A stretch of DNA of 64,000 bases. Source: Deroplatys truncata (Eukaryota; Arthropoda; Insecta; Mantodea; Mantidae). Where the stretch lies: assembly GCA_030765065.1 (NCBI GenBank), contig CM060989.1, positions 63,626,001-63,690,000 of the forward strand, written 5' to 3'. Made by a program: the position numbers and the translations under genes. The notes beneath the pieces were generated by a model. That model searched no databases and was not told the DNA's origin. It was given only the letters and a program-made list of their open reading frames with translations. Position 1 is the stretch's first letter; each line of letters opens with the position of its first letter. Below, in pieces: positions 1-11,008 of the stretch.

Positions 1-485
1 TAAGATATTTTCATGACAAATGAAATGTATATCTCGAATTTTCTGGGAATGTCTCCAAAAGTATTCTTCATTGTGAACGACTTTTGCATAACTGGTAAAA
101 CATAAGAGATCGACAACATTTTACTACACAAAAAATGTAGATCGCGTTAAATACACAATTTATGCCATAAACATTTTTTTTGTTGAGTGAACCATTTTCG
201 AGATATTGCTTGTTATTTCCTTAAATTTTCCAATAATTATACTTTTTCTCAAATTCGTTACTCATTTTTTATGTCCTGGACATACAAAGAGAATGGAATG
301 CGCCACATAGCAACCAGCTCTTAAAAGATTTGACTATAGCTTAAAGCCTACCAATTCCCCTTGCATCTACAAGAAAATTACCAATAAGATTAACATCTCG
401 ATTAGCATGAAGCATATGGAGAATAAGCGTTTGTAAAAATAGTTTGTACAAGAGTAGAGAAAGTCATGTGAGTGTAACACATCAG
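1..485 (+). mobile_element. Family A (Helentron/HINE-like) element, 3' part
   Basis: This is the 3' portion of the commonest repeat in the window; its 5' end lies outside. In this orientation a complete family A unit starts with CTTTCTCTACTACG, has a CA/TG microsatellite about 130 bases in, and ends with GTAGAGAAAGT, a small hairpin (ATGTG...CACAT), CAG and a run of T. The first and last blocks hold an 11-12 base inverted repeat (ACTTTCTCTAC against GTAGAGAAAGT). Subterminal inverted repeats, an internal microsatellite, a 3' hairpin and no clear target duplication match descriptions of HINE/DINE-1 elements. The boundaries are seen by comparing copies; the class is inferred. No protein is encoded. 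Confidence 0.75.
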
Positions 486-904
486 ATTTTTTTATTCATA
501 TATATCTCTGCTTTGATTCGACTAGCGATCTAGGAAGCCTACCTTCGTGCATCTTCCAAACTGCAAAAATGACAAGATTTGGTGATCTGCGAAAGCAAAA
601 TATAAAAGAAGTGGCACAAGGTCTAACGTCGCATAATACGACATGAAATTGATAGGCTACTTTACTTATTATACTAAAAGTACAACAGATGTCATTGTTC
701 TTGCATTGCAATTATCTTACCAAACACACTCTTTCTTATAATTTTCTTAGGTGATTTAATTGAGCGTTCAAACTCTCGTTGCTATTAACCTCAATTAAAT
801 TACCGAAAAACTAGAGCACTGGTGGTATTACTGAAAATATGATTTTTCTTTGGCATACAAATTTTACAGTATTAAACAATTATTACAAGTCTACCTTTAC
901 GTTT
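486..904. other. No gene seen
   Basis: AT-rich sequence without a recognisable domain or a repeat shared with the rest of the window. A 71-codon open frame on the minus strand has no family features. Confidence 0.5.
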
Positions 905-1078
905 TGCACGGTGAATCGGACGGTGAATGAATGAAATTGTTGAAATGACGCTCAAATGGGCCCTTGGTGTTCTCATGATAAGCGAAAACCCCGAAAAAAA
1001 CTTATCTAGGTAGTTCCCCATCAGAGATTCGAACTCGGGACCTCGCGAGGCAGACACCCTACCCCACATATATAGGCG
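905..1078 (-). mobile_element. tRNA-derived SINE-like element (family S1)
   Basis: On the minus strand, a tRNA-like head (A-box-like GTGGGGTAGGGTG, B-box GTTCGAATC near 1026-1036) is followed by a tail containing CCCATTTGAGCGTCAT and ATTTCATTCATTCA. The copy at 1561-1790 has the same order of head and tail, so this is a dispersed family, not a tRNA gene. The acceptor stem does not pair well. Confidence 0.6.
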
Positions 1079-1200
1079 TTTTGCACGTAATTTATAATCG
1101 GTAGGTTTCAATTTGTTTAAAAGGACCAGACACAAACTTTTTCAGGTTGCTGTCTCAAATAACTGGAAATTATATGCACTTAATAAATACAAATTCTAAG

Positions 1201-1438
1201 ACTGCCTCTATGGTCTGGTGGTTAGCATGCCAGTTTCCAAAACCAAAGGACCCGGGTTCGATTCCCGGCTGGAGGATGGACATTTTTCTTTAGCGAGGGT
1301 TATTCCCCTTCCTCCGTAGAGTCTGGAAAACTGAGAGTGTAAATGTGTGTGCGAATTTAATGTTTATAACGAAAACCCAAAAATATAACCTTAGGTGTTA
1401 AAGGCGGCATGTAAATGGACACAACAAATAATAATAAT
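1201..1438 (+). mobile_element. tRNA-Glu-like SINE (family S2)
   Basis: The head resembles tRNA-Glu: TGGTCTGGTGGTTAGCATG as A-box region and GGGTTCGATTCCCGG as T-arm/B-box, with near-complete acceptor pairing. A body follows (CTTCCTCCGTAGAGTCTGG and an AAAGGCGG motif), ending in an (AAT)n tail at about 1426-1440. Related copies lie at 29583-29887 and, reversed, at 37313-37446. The body and tail show that it is a retroposon rather than a functional tRNA gene. Confidence 0.7.
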
Positions 1439-1560
1439 AATTCGAAAAACTAAAGTTAAAGATAAATATTAACTTGCTCTATAATGATATTAAGTATTTA
1501 TGTGCCGCACCTTAAAATACTGATAAACTATTCATTTTAAGAACGCATAAATATTTGAGT

Positions 1561-1790
1561 GCCCACCATCGTGGTGTAGGGGGAGCATGTTTGCTTAACA
1601 TTCAAGAAATCCCGAGTTTGAATCTCTGTTAGAATGATATCCGGATAAGGTTTCGTTCGGGGGATTCCCCTTATCCTGAAAAGATGAATGTCGAGTAAAT
1701 ACGCATAGAGGACCCCAGGCTCATTTGAGCATCATGTCACCCATTTTATTCATCATAACCTACCCGGTTAAAGGACGTTAAACTAAAAAA
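1561..1790 (+). mobile_element. tRNA-derived SINE-like element (family S1)
   Basis: Second copy of the family at 905-1078. The A-box-like GTGTAGGGGGAGCATG and B-box GAGTTTGAATCTC are followed by the shared tail (CTCATTTGAGCATCATGTC, then CATTTTATTCATCATAAC), ending in an A-rich stretch. A diverged T-loop and a poor acceptor stem argue against a working tRNA. Confidence 0.6.
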
Positions 1791-2815
1791 AAGTAATTAT
1801 TTACAGATTTGTTATACCTCCAATTTAAAACATTAGCAATTCCTCTCGAAACACTCGCAAGTCGACTTACAAACTAGCAAATGAAAGGCGAATTTAACGT
1901 CCGCACGCACCCAAATGCTATGCTTCCCACACATTGCTGCACACATTAATACACTACACCAACAAATGAACATTACGCTGCACAAGTTAGAGGATAACTG
2001 AAACACTTTGTCGGTCAGAAGCATGTCCTGTTGGAGTCTTATCGGTCACAATGTCGTCTTGACACATCGCTGTTTCCGGTTCCGGCGGGCGACGCCATGT
2101 TTTCCTTTCGCATCTTAGTACATCGAGCATCCCACGTACACGAGCATCCGCGGTGATGACGTCACACACTGCTTTGGGCTCAATGAGCAGGCGTAGTTTT
2201 ACAATGAATTGGAAACATCAAGGGCACCGGTGAATTCACTGGAACTGCGTTTTCCTAACCTTGTTCGGCTTGCGTTCTAAAAAACCTTTCACTATATGAA
2301 ATTTGTATTGTGCGGTTCTCTTTTTATTTCTTCTTCAAGGTAGACATTTATTCAGGGTTGATTCAAACGGTCAAAACTAAACATGTATACCAAATTTGAA
2401 GTCATTCTAACGTATACCTTTAATTATTTTGCCAATTAACTGAAATAAATTCATTAATTTAGCAAACGTCCCTAATGTCTCATTTTTTATGCAATTTCTT
2501 TTAAACTTTATGGGAATGTGCATTCAGATTTATTCGTCCTTTACCGTCAATTGGTTTAAACGAATGAAGTCATTATTAGTTTACAGGCTGATGTACTGCG
2601 GCGGTGCAGAACTGTTTTTCAGTAGAACATTTTGTGCGTTCTTTGCACGCGAGAGACAAGTGACCACGGAACGCAGAATTTGCATGGTTGAGTGCTAAGC
2701 CGAGACACACTACGCTACAAAAACCATCCAACTATTTGAGACGTTTAAAATTTAAATACTGGAAATGTACGACAGAAGTCCCACTTCACTAAGGTGACCT
2801 CGAAACTATTGACAT
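1791..2815. other. No gene seen
   Basis: Mixed-composition DNA. About 2030-2170 is locally more GC-rich, with short overlapping open frames that have no recognisable domain. I see no repeat shared with the rest of the window. Confidence 0.45.
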
Positions 2816-2913
2816 TCACCCCTTGCATTCTACCCAAAAATTCGATTCCGAGCTTTCACCGGAAATACATGTTTTCAGGTGCCCTGAATCCAAAATTAGC
2901 ATTTTTGGAAACA

Positions 2914-2949
<36 letters not shown>

Positions 2950-3666
2950 TGCCAGCTTGTAAACAGCATAACTCAAAAACGAATAGTCGGATAAATACCA
3001 AACTTGATACTTGAGTTTACTATCTTCCAAGAATACGACACGATTTTCAAGAAAATACGCCCACCCGACTACCCTTAACATGGAACATTTTTCGAAAATT
3101 TTGATTTTCTCAACAATGGCTCTAACGATTTTGATTTAAATATCATATGTTTAAGATATTTTCATGGCAAATGAAATGTATATCCTGAATTTCCTGGGAA
3201 TATCCCAAAAGCCCTCTTTGTTCTGAATGACTTTTGCATAACTGATAATTCGTAAGAGATAGACAAAATTTTACTACACAAAAAATGTAGATCCTGTTAA
3301 AACACACAATTGTTTTTGTCGAGTGAACCATTTCCGAGATATTCATTGTTATTTGTTTGAATTTTCCAAAACTTATACTTTTTCTCAAATGCGAATTCGT
3401 TATCTTTTCTTCTTCTTCTTTTTTTTTTTTTTTGGTCCTGTCCTGGACATACAAAGAGAATTGAATGCTCCACATAACAACCAGCTCTTAAAAGATTTGA
3501 CTATCACTTAAAGCCTACCATATTCCCCTTGCACCTACAAGAAAATTAGCCCTACGATAGTTTCTACAAAACTTTATCTCGATTATCATGAAGTAGATAG
3601 AGAATAAGCGTTTGTAAAAATAGTTTGTACAAGAGTAGAGAAAGTGGTGTGAGTGTAACGCATAAG
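2816..3666 (+). mobile_element. Family A element, nearly full, 5' block lost
   Basis: Starts inside the CATTCTACCCAAAAATTCG part of the consensus, so the 5' CTTTCTCTAC block is missing. It carries the TG microsatellite (2918-2948) and ends with AGTAGAGAAAGT, a diverged hairpin and CATAAG followed by T's. There is a local T/C-rich expansion near 3407-3434. Confidence 0.7.
2918..2948 (+). repeat. (TG)n microsatellite
   Basis: About 15 TG units at the fixed microsatellite position of family A. Length differs strongly between copies (compare 13308-13320, 22284-22314 and 31333-31366), as expected for slippage. Confidence 0.95.
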
Positions 3667-4482
3667 ATTTTTTAGGGAAGGTTCAGAAGTCTGTTTATTT
3701 CTAAAATTAATTTACCAGAAGAATAAATAATATAAATTAAACAGGTGATTAATTATTCTAACATTCCCTATTATCTGTTAGGATGGCATTCAGAGCATTT
3801 TAAAAATTACCTATTAATAAATGCAATATTTATTTAATCATCGTGTCGCATCTTTGGGATATATTGAACTTAAATACGAAGTTTTCATTTTTTAGTTACA
3901 CTGTTCACAGACTCATGCACAGATACCATACAATCTTTGTCGCTCCAGTCTTTTCCACCGCTTTCTCTTTCGTGTGGAATACACAAAATACCAAGGGCTT
4001 ATGCGTAATAAAGGTGCACTATAGCAGAGATAACCCTGAACACTGCAGTCATGCTATGTCTTTATCGTGCTGTAAACACAACCACAAGCAAGTTTTAAGA
4101 AGTCCATCAATCAGGCAATTTCTGAACGTCATTTCCTGACAGCTGAAGAGCAATCGCTGTATAGGGAGTGGACACAAAGATAAACAAAGAACAGAATATG
4201 GCAAAGCAAATACACTAGTGAAAGAGGGAAAACGTAACGAAGGGATGAATTTATCAGAACTTTGTGTACGATTCGACTTGGCAACAACGTTCACGTGTAT
4301 TTGTGAACGTCAATTGTTTTAGTTAGTACTATAATTACACAGAAATCTAAAGCTAAAGTTTCCTGGTGCAATATGTTCCTGTAACGGATGCATTTCGTCA
4401 TGAAAAAAATTTGTGAGTAGAGCTAATCTTAGAATTACTGAGAATTGATATTGGCTAATCGTGGCTTGCGTCTTGCAGACTC
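3667..4482. other. No gene; small family A scrap
   Basis: Positions 3840-3925 match an internal piece of family A on the minus strand (GTCGCATCTTTGGGATA... through the CTGTTCACAGAC part). A 98-codon open frame here begins in that scrap and has no domain. The rest is AT-rich and unrecognised. Confidence 0.5.
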
Positions 4483-4486
4483 TTAA

Positions 4487-5383
4487 GGGGACAAGGTAAT
4501 CTGAACACATGGAAATTACGCCTTAAGTGTGTTAAATTACCACTGCTCTTAAAGTTCTCAATGGATTTTCCTGAAATTTTTATGAATTATTGTCTAAATC
4601 ATGAAAATATTTCAAGTGGTTCTTTGCATTGATAGCTTATGTAGTTGAGTCCGTAAAAATTATTTCATTCAATAGAAAAATAATAAACTTTACTCTTAAA
4701 ACATGTCGATTTACGTACCTTTTTCTCTGATACTACTTGGAATACAGAATCACACTTTTGCATGCTTATTCTTAGTATAATCAGCTATCTTCTGAACCTA
4801 AATTATTTAGTTATGTATATCAGTTCACTAAAAATTGAAAAAAAAATTAATTGCAAAGTAAAAATGTGGAAAATTTGGAATGATGTTGCTTTCTTCATAT
4901 CACTAATATACATTATAAAATTATCATTGTAGTTCAGGAAGTTTAAAGATGTTTTATATACATGTACTGAAAATTTCAGCTCTCTACCTCTCATACTTTC
5001 TGAGAAAAAGGTACATAAGTATCCAAAAATGTTGTTTTCAGAAAACCGAATTTAAAGTTTGAACATTAAAATTCTGACACACTTCAGTACATTCCGGAGT
5101 CATAATCGCCTGCACCTTCATTCCTGGATTGCTTCAGCTTTTCTGATGGCCTTCTCTTGATCCTGGCCTCTTTTGTTAATTGCTGAACTGCTCGATAGGC
5201 AAGATATAGTCGTTCGTTGTTGAAAGATACAAAAATGTTCTAAAAAGTGGCATAGCATGACAGTTTTAAAGACCTCTTAACCCCCATAAAGTATATATTT
5301 TCTGAAACTGGAAATAATGGAGATTTTATTGGTGCCTAAAATAAAAAATGTGATTTTTGACCTTTTCAGAGTACCTTGTCACC
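4487..5383 (-). mobile_element. TTAA-flanked nonautonomous DNA transposon (family F)
   Basis: The 897-base unit is flanked on both sides by TTAA (4483-4486 and 5384-5387). Its ends are inverted: GGGGACAAGGTAATCTGA on the left matches the complement of TCAGAGTACCTTGTCACC on the right with two mismatches. A second copy lies at 60182-61075. TTAA target duplication is the hallmark of the piggyBac superfamily, but the G-rich terminus is not the usual piggyBac end, so the superfamily is inferred. The minus strand retains a short coding tail at 5084-5239. Confidence 0.7.
5084..5239 (-). pseudogene. C-terminal coding relic inside family F transposon
   Basis: The minus-strand frame reads about 51 codons to a stop after the residues DYDSGMY. 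It is rich in basic residues (TKEARIKRR, SEKLKQSRNEG). The same frame occurs in the other copy at 60746-60901, where one Q codon has become a stop and about ten residues differ. I infer this is the very C-terminus of the transposase of the autonomous parent. No catalytic domain remains and I do not recognise the family from this tail. An in-frame stop lies immediately upstream. Replacement changes between the copies suggest neutral decay. Confidence 0.45.
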
Positions 5384-5489
5384 TTAAGGCGAACGATTTC
5401 CAAGAAATAATTGTTACCATCATGATGGCTAGTTCTGTTTCAATCAGAGGTAGTTTATTTACTGCTTTCAGATTAAATTATCCTCATAA

Positions 5490-5718
5490 AAATCTGTCTT
5501 ACATTCACATTACTTTCTCTACCCTCTATCGGCCATTACGAGTACAGAAATCATTCTTACAAAAATTTATTTTCCTACCTTCTTAATTTTAATCGAGATA
5601 AACCTTTACAGAAAAAGAAACATTACACATTTTGTTATAAATGCAAAGGGAATAGCGATAGGTTAATGTTTTATAAGAGTACAAGTGTAGAGAAAGTCAT
5701 GTGAGTGTAACACATCAG
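5490..5718 (-). mobile_element. Chimeric family A fragments
   Basis: 5490-5665 is a diverged family A 3' end on the minus strand (ACATTCACATTACTTTCTCTACC...). It is joined directly to a plus-strand 3' terminus at 5672-5718 (GTGTAGAGAAAGTCATGTG... CATCAG and T's). The two pieces come from different subfamilies in opposite orientation. Confidence 0.6.
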
Positions 5719-6036
5719 TTTTTTTTTACTAAACCTGTATATGTTTTGAAGTTAACGTGGCCATACTTTCCAAGTATGCCTAATTTTGGTACATAGTTTT
5801 ACTCCACCGTCTCATTTCGCGAATTCTACGCAAGCAGTGGTCCATCACTCCAAAGTCATCCATTTTGTAAAGATGGTCTAACTTTAATCTACCCCTCTGG
5901 GGTAGACCAAAATGTGGTCCCGACCAAGGCGTTTGATCCCCGGACCAATACAAGTTCCGGTCTATGAATAAGAAAATCGATGGTCCGCTGTAAATCCACC
6001 GGAAGTAGCAATGGGTCCGGGTCAAAATCGACTATG
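5719..6036. other. No gene seen
   Basis: Between a family A terminus and a Tc1 relic. It contains a small inverted motif (CCCCTCTGGGGTAGACC) but nothing I can assign. Confidence 0.4.
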
Positions 6037-6325
6037 AATACCGCCCTAGAGGTTCAGAAAGTTTTGAAAAACATGGAATGGCCTCCCCAGTCCCCTGATT
6101 GTAACCCAATCGAGCTGCTATGGGATGCATTGGACAGGAGAATCCGTAAAGGGGAATCACGAGTGTGACACAATTGTGGGAGGTCCTACAGCAAGAATGG
6201 AGACTAATTGCAAATGAAACCCTGGAAAAATTGACCGAGAGTATAGATTTTGAGGAATTTTATAATGTATTTCCTTTCTATTGTCCACAATCACTTGGTG
6301 TTTCCAAACTTATGGAGGTAGTGTA
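6037..6325 (+). pseudogene. Tc1-type transposase C-terminal fragment
   Basis: Tc1 transposases cut and paste DNA at TA sites with a DDE catalytic triad. Here only the C-terminal part survives: the motif WPPQSPD-NPIE (glutamate codon 6112-6114) is followed by LLWDALDRRIRK, then after a frame break by LWEVLQQEW and NETLEKL, matching the order in Tc1 proteins. The usual L after SPD is C. The N-terminal DNA-binding domain and the first two catalytic aspartates are absent. The stretch near 6300-6325 (TTTCCAAACTTATGGAGG) resembles a Tc1 terminal repeat, but I see no matching left end. It is not closely related to the Tc1 copies at 18.0 and 46.9 kb. Confidence 0.7.
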
Positions 6326-6389
6326 TTTGTGTTAAAAATTAGCAAAAATTTATAAAATTATTAATTTCCTGTTGTAACTCAGTACAATA

Positions 6390-7668
6390 CCGGGGCGCTA
6401 TTTATATTTTAAGCCTTGGCAACCCTGAATGTTGTAGGTGTCATCTGACGTTTCCAATGGAAAGTTTGACATTTTTGACCATAATTCACTTCAAACATTT
6501 TGTCAATAAGCGTCATTTGTTTTGTTTACACTAACATGAAAATTGTGTGTCAACAAAAACATGGAATTAACTCGTGAAAATGTTCGTGCAATGATTTATT
6601 ACGACTTTCGTCGTGGATTATCAAGACAAGAGTGCATCGATCAACTAACTTCCACATTTGGCGACGAAGCTCCATCCTTTGCCACTATGAAACGCTGGTA
6701 TAACGAATTTAATCGTGGCCGCCGTTCGCTCAATGATGAAGTTCGTGAAGGTCGTCCAAAATGAGTTGTGCCGCCAGAAAACATTGATGATGTGCAAAAA
6801 CTAATGGTGGTAGAGCGTCATGGGACATATTGTGAGATTGAGGCAACCCTAGGCATTAGTTCCACCAGCATATATAAAATATTGCATGATTATTTAGCCG
6901 TGAAAAAGGTTTGCTCTCGTTGAATCCCACATAATTTGACGCAATCTCAAAAAGATGCTCGTGTCGATTGGTGTACAAAAATGCTCAAGAAATACAATGC
7001 CGGTGCCTCAAAAGACGTAGGTATATAAGATTGTATATAAGATGAATCATGGATCTATGCGTATGAGTCGGAACGTAAACAGCAGTCGACTGTATGGGTG
7101 TTTCAAGATGAAGCAAATCCAACAAAAGTTGTTCGCACTCGAAGCACTTCGAAGCAAATGGTCGCCTGCTTTTTCAGCAAAACTGGCCATGTGGCAACAG
7201 TGCGTTTAGAGGAACGTAAAACGGTCAATGCCGAATGGTACACAACTATTTGTTTGCCGGAAGTCTTCGGTGAAGTAAGGAAAACCAACAACAACCGTAG
7301 GATCGTTCTTCATCAAGAAAATGCGAGTGCACACACATCTCGTATAACAACAGAGTATTTGAAGGCTCAAAAAATCGAATTGGTGGGTCATCCGCCATAC
7401 AGTCCTGATTTGGCACAAATGACTTCTTTTTGTTCCCGAACATCAAGAATAAATTGCGTGGACAACGATTTTCGTTGGCAGAAGAAGCCGTTGATGCCTT
7501 CAAAAACCAGGTTTTGGAGGCGTCTCAAGAAGACTGGAATAAATCCTTTGACAAATGGTTCAAAGGATGCAATAGTGAATTGATCATAAAGGAGAATATT
7601 TTGAATAACAATAATCAGAAATTACTTTGTTTTAATTATTAGGTTCAAAATATAAATAGTGCTCCTCG
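6390..7668 (+). mobile_element. mariner element, complete ends
   Basis: This 1279-base element is flanked by TA at 6388-6389 and 7669-7670. The left end CCGGGGCGCTATTTATATTT is inverted at the right end (AAATATAAATAGTGCTCCTCG) with a few mismatches. Length, TA duplication and transposase type fit the mariner family. Confidence 0.85.
6561..7575 (+). pseudogene. mariner transposase, inactivated
   Basis: Starts at the ATG giving MELTRENVRAMIYYDF, the usual N-terminal helix-turn-helix region; the second HTH carries GISSTSIYKILHDY. The catalytic region shows D in DESWIYAYE (codon 7041-7043), LHQENASAH at the second position, where the expected aspartate is glutamate (7317-7319), and PYSPDLA followed by the third aspartate (7421-7423). 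A one-base loss just before that last residue shifts the frame. In-frame stops occur after GRPK, within KVCSR and near the first catalytic D. The C-terminus (KLRGQRF, EEAVDAFKNQVLE, DKWFK) is recognisable. Mariner proteins are about 345 residues; this copy spans that length but cannot be translated intact. Confidence 0.88.
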
Positions 7669-8418
7669 TACAATATCCTTGTGTCTAGATTCTTGAATAC
7701 GAGTTAAAAATGTCAACAAGCTGTGACCAATAGATACTAAGAAAATGGGGCATTAAGATGTAATTTTAACACTAGTAAGATAGGACATTCCTGATCCCCA
7801 AGTAGCTCGAGGGTGTATAAAGTAAGTACATGTAATGCCGGAAGACGGCAGTAAGGGCATCATACGACAATGTGAATTTGGGGAGATCCACAGACTGACA
7901 AGAGGTACATGAGATGTGCCCTGAAAGCGAACCGCCGTAATGTGCTTGCCGGAGTGTTGCTATGGCTACAGAAGCTGCTCTCCCTTTTGATTCCATTTAG
8001 ACCCTCCCCCACCCCCGCCAATGTTTTCCTTTCATTTCCCCATCCTCTGCAGACACTTCACCGCAGCCAAGTGGTTATGTGCTTTGCCCCGAAACGTTTC
8101 CACACAGAAAAATAACAACGCAGTTTATGGACAATAGAGTGCTTCAAAACACATCATCAAGTTCTGGGATCTTCAAATGTACGGCTTTTCCACTTCAATT
8201 TTTTCAAACATCTGTTTGGAATGAAGCGTTATTCCGGTATCCTCAACGTATAGCTTATACGAGCAGTAGCTAGAGATCTTACGGTCCTTCCAGCACAGTG
8301 GAGATAGATGCATTGCTTTTCTCGCACATATAATTAGAGCCGCGCTCAAGTATTTAAGCACGATAAAGGAATAATTCGCATGACTTTCCCTACACTTTAT
8401 CGCTTTATTATTGGGTAT
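7669..8418. other. No gene seen
   Basis: Apparently unique DNA with a C-rich run near 7999-8023. The open frames are short, overlapping and without a domain. Confidence 0.4.
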
Positions 8419-9220
8419 TGTGGCAGTATTTTTAACAATTTCAATTACCTAAATTATATAATATGTAAATTCAATAACAGCCCGCCTTGAAGCAATGTGT
8501 ATGCAATAATTTGTAAAATGTATGTAACAGTCATTGCAAATGTTTATATTATTGTATCCATGTGTAATAAGTTAAAAGTTGCTAACAATGAGGTACACTT
8601 GAGGCAATAATGAGTTTGAGAATCATTATTAGGGCAGCAATAAAGTAAATTTTGAGACAGTTTAAAAATAGCCAATCAACAACCAGGAAAAGCTTTAGTT
8701 AAATGAAGGTATTCTATTGGACTAGGATTAGCCAATCACAGACTTGAAATACAGAAATTTACAAGTTTAGACGGTTAAAATCAAGTCCGTTGCCTGCAGA
8801 CCGTGATAGTAACCGGATGCAAGATGCGTCTTCTAGGGAAATATAATACGTATTCGTGTGAGACGTAAAATAAGTACCCACGTTAAAAAAAGTGCAAGTA
8901 TTAAATAAAAGAATCTCACATCTCTCTATATCAGTGAAGTGCTATTTAATTTGTGTCAAGGATTAATAAAAAGCAGTGAATTAAAACTTAAAATCTGTGT
9001 AAGCCTACATTCTTAGTCATACCAAAACCCTGCGCAAGAGAAACGTGTCTCTAACAATAATACTGACGCAGCCGAGGCAAACATAAATATTTAAAGAATT
9101 AGTTAAATAACAAAGTTAATATTCTTTTAAACTTTGGGCGAAGGCTACCGGAAACTGTTTAACATACCTGCGGTTGCAACTACTACAAGTTCGGCTCCCC
9201 AACAGTAGATCTATAATACA
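8419..9220 (+). mobile_element. Solo LTR-like unit, family B
   Basis: Begins TGTGGCAGTATTTTTAACA and ends ATAATACA (TG...CA). Three other copies occur at 23931-24869, 50036-50941 and 56758-57631. AATAAA signals lie about two thirds along (TTAAATAAAAGAATCTCAC near 8903), followed by GACGCAGCCGAGGCAAAC, as in a promoter-polyA-terminator LTR. No flanking duplication is seen. Homology with the 56.8 kb copy continues about 35 bases past the end, so the true 3' border or a piece of internal region may extend further. Confidence 0.6.
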
Positions 9221-9285
9221 TCTCCTACTTAAAAATCGGCTTTTCATACGTAGCAGCAAGTAACGTAAAGAAACAATCTTCAGTA

Positions 9286-10108
9286 CACAAATTATTCTTA
9301 CGTAAGTTTATTTTCCTATCCACTTAATTTGAATGAGCTAAACGTTTCCAGAAATAGCTGCATTACACATTTTGTTATAGTAACAAACGGGACAGCGATA
9401 TTCAAATGTATTAAAACTGGACGATACACTTTAAAGAATGACGAAAGTATTGAACATAACGAAGAATTACTAACGAATATATCGGAAATGGCTTCTGCCA
9501 CAAAAAGTTGTTTGAAATAAATTGTGTGCTTTAAAGAGATCTACATTTTTTGTGTAGTACATTTTCGTCTATCACTTAACGTTTACCAGTTATACAATAT
9601 TATACAAAATTCCTTCCGAATGAAGAGGGCTTCACAGGCTACTCTCAGAAAATTCAAGATATACATTTTACTTGTCATACAAATATTTTTAATATATGAT
9701 ATTTTAATCAATAGACATTTTTTAGAAAATAAAAAAAATCGAAAAATCTTTCATGTAAAGGGTAGCTTGAGGTGGGGGATTTTCTTGAAAACCTTCGTGT
9801 TGCATCTTTGTAAGGTACTGAATCTAAATACCAATGCTGTTCACACCCACACCCACACCCACACACACCCACACACACAGACAAATTTCTATAAATGTGT
9901 TTTTAATTTTGTTTTATTCAGGGGGTCTCAAAATTTGTCTCAAGTGAAATCTCGTATCGAATGTTCGGGTGGAATGCAATACCTAGTGGTAGAGAAAATA
10001 AAAAATGCTTTCTTTGGGTTTTGGGGCCTCAAAACATGTATTTGCGGTAAAATCTTGACATCGAATTTTTGGGTGGAATGCAATAATACTTCTACTTGCT
10101 GTAAGTAC
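9286..10108 (-). mobile_element. Family A element, diverged subfamily
   Basis: Minus-strand copy of a diverged family A subfamily. It includes the ATTGTGTGCTTTAAAGAG and TTTTGGGTGGAATGCAATA segments and a degenerate CACACC/CACA microsatellite at 9842-9879. The 3' hairpin end is missing. An internal duplication of the segment next to the microsatellite (about 9926-9978 and 10031-10085) is present. The 220-codon open frame crossing it is not coding: other copies share the DNA but not the frame. Confidence 0.6.
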
Positions 10109-10419
10109 GAAAGACAAAGCCATCAGTATAAAACTGGATTTTTGGATTTCCATGAATATTTTGCCTTTAAAAGGTGTTTTACGTGAATCGTTTGTGCAAT
10201 CCTATGAAATGCTAATCGATAGAAGCCATGGTGTTGCACACCAGGTCTTTTTAAGGTACAAAAGCAACATACTGTATAATGACATAATAGATTCAGCCTT
10301 AGAACCGAACTTGATGTAAACCAAACATTTTGTATCCCTCCGCGTTAGCCTTGTGTTTGTATCAGCTGTGAGGAACAAAGTAATTAACATTATCGTATCT
10401 GGTGTAAAACATCATACAG
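10109..10419. other. No gene seen
   Basis: AT-rich; no repeat or domain recognised. Confidence 0.4.
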
Positions 10420-10790
10420 AATTAAATGGAAGCTACAACCTCAACCTTCTTTCGTTTTTTTTCCCCCTGAGTATCGGAGGGGATTCGGCACTGCTCCAAT
10501 GAATATATTGCACCTATGATATAGGGAGGAGGTGGGACGAGATACCGGGAGGCCGGAACCAGGAGTGACGGCACAGGCAGAGTCAATGTAGTTTCCAGAT
10601 TGAGACGCCCCGACAGTTGGCGAGACAGACCGAGGACCCCCAATCCACACAGAGGGTCCAACACGCCGCTTCGAAGGTGCGGTCTGTTTGCCGAGGGACG
10701 GAGAAAGCTCCACAGAGAGCATCCTTTTCCCTGACTCGCCGCACCGAAACACCATCGACTACATTTCTAACCCTGAGACACATCTAAATG
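10420..10790 (-). other. GC-rich island with long overlapping open frames
   Basis: Clearly more GC-rich than its surroundings. The minus strand is open in more than one frame, the longest being 104 codons (10441-10755) beginning MVFRCGESGKRML. No signal peptide, membrane segment or known motif is visible, and nothing fixes a start or splice site. It could be an exon, a promoter-proximal CpG-rich stretch or part of an unrecognised repeat. High GC alone lengthens open frames, so coding is unproven. Confidence 0.25.
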
Positions 10791-10856
10791 CGTGAATGAT
10801 AAATGAAATGATGAATAAAACGAAATGGGGGAACAGGAAATTCGGGGGCTGAAACA

Positions 10857-11008
10857 AAAAAAACACTCAAACATTCACCTGACGACCCGGGAAAACCCCC
10901 AAAACGATCCATGGGTCAGAGTAGCCCATCGCCGGGGATCGAACCCGGGACTTCCCGAATGCGGACCACAGATATTGTCGCCTGAGGAGCCAACCCGCTC
11001 GGTTTTCT
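10857..11008 (-). mobile_element. tRNA-derived SINE (family S4)
   Basis: On the minus strand the head has CGGGTTGGCTCCTCAGG, and the B-box CGGGTTCGATCCCCGG at about 10933-10950. The tail contains CTGACCCATGGATCGTTTTG and a GGGTTTTCCCGGGTCG motif, ending in a T-rich stretch. Copies with the same tail lie at 58560-58690 and, more diverged, at 34440-34576 and 58850-58965. Confidence 0.65.

Noticed and set aside
1201..1272. Possible tRNA-Glu gene
   Set aside because: It continues into a SINE body and (AAT)n tail shared with two other loci.
2816..3001. Short cysteine/valine or histidine/threonine-repeat proteins across the TG tract
   Set aside because: They are translations of a microsatellite on both strands.
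5861..5960. tRNA-like B-box (TTTGATCCCCGG) suggesting another SINE
   Set aside because: No A-box at a sensible distance and no related copy.
8419..9220. Target duplication for family B LTR
   Set aside because: None of the four copies has matching flanks of 4-6 bases, and homology runs beyond the apparent end, so I do not claim exact borders.
9524..10186. 220-codon plus-strand open frame
   Set aside because: It lies on the opposite strand of a diverged family A copy and crosses its microsatellite; other copies do not keep the frame.
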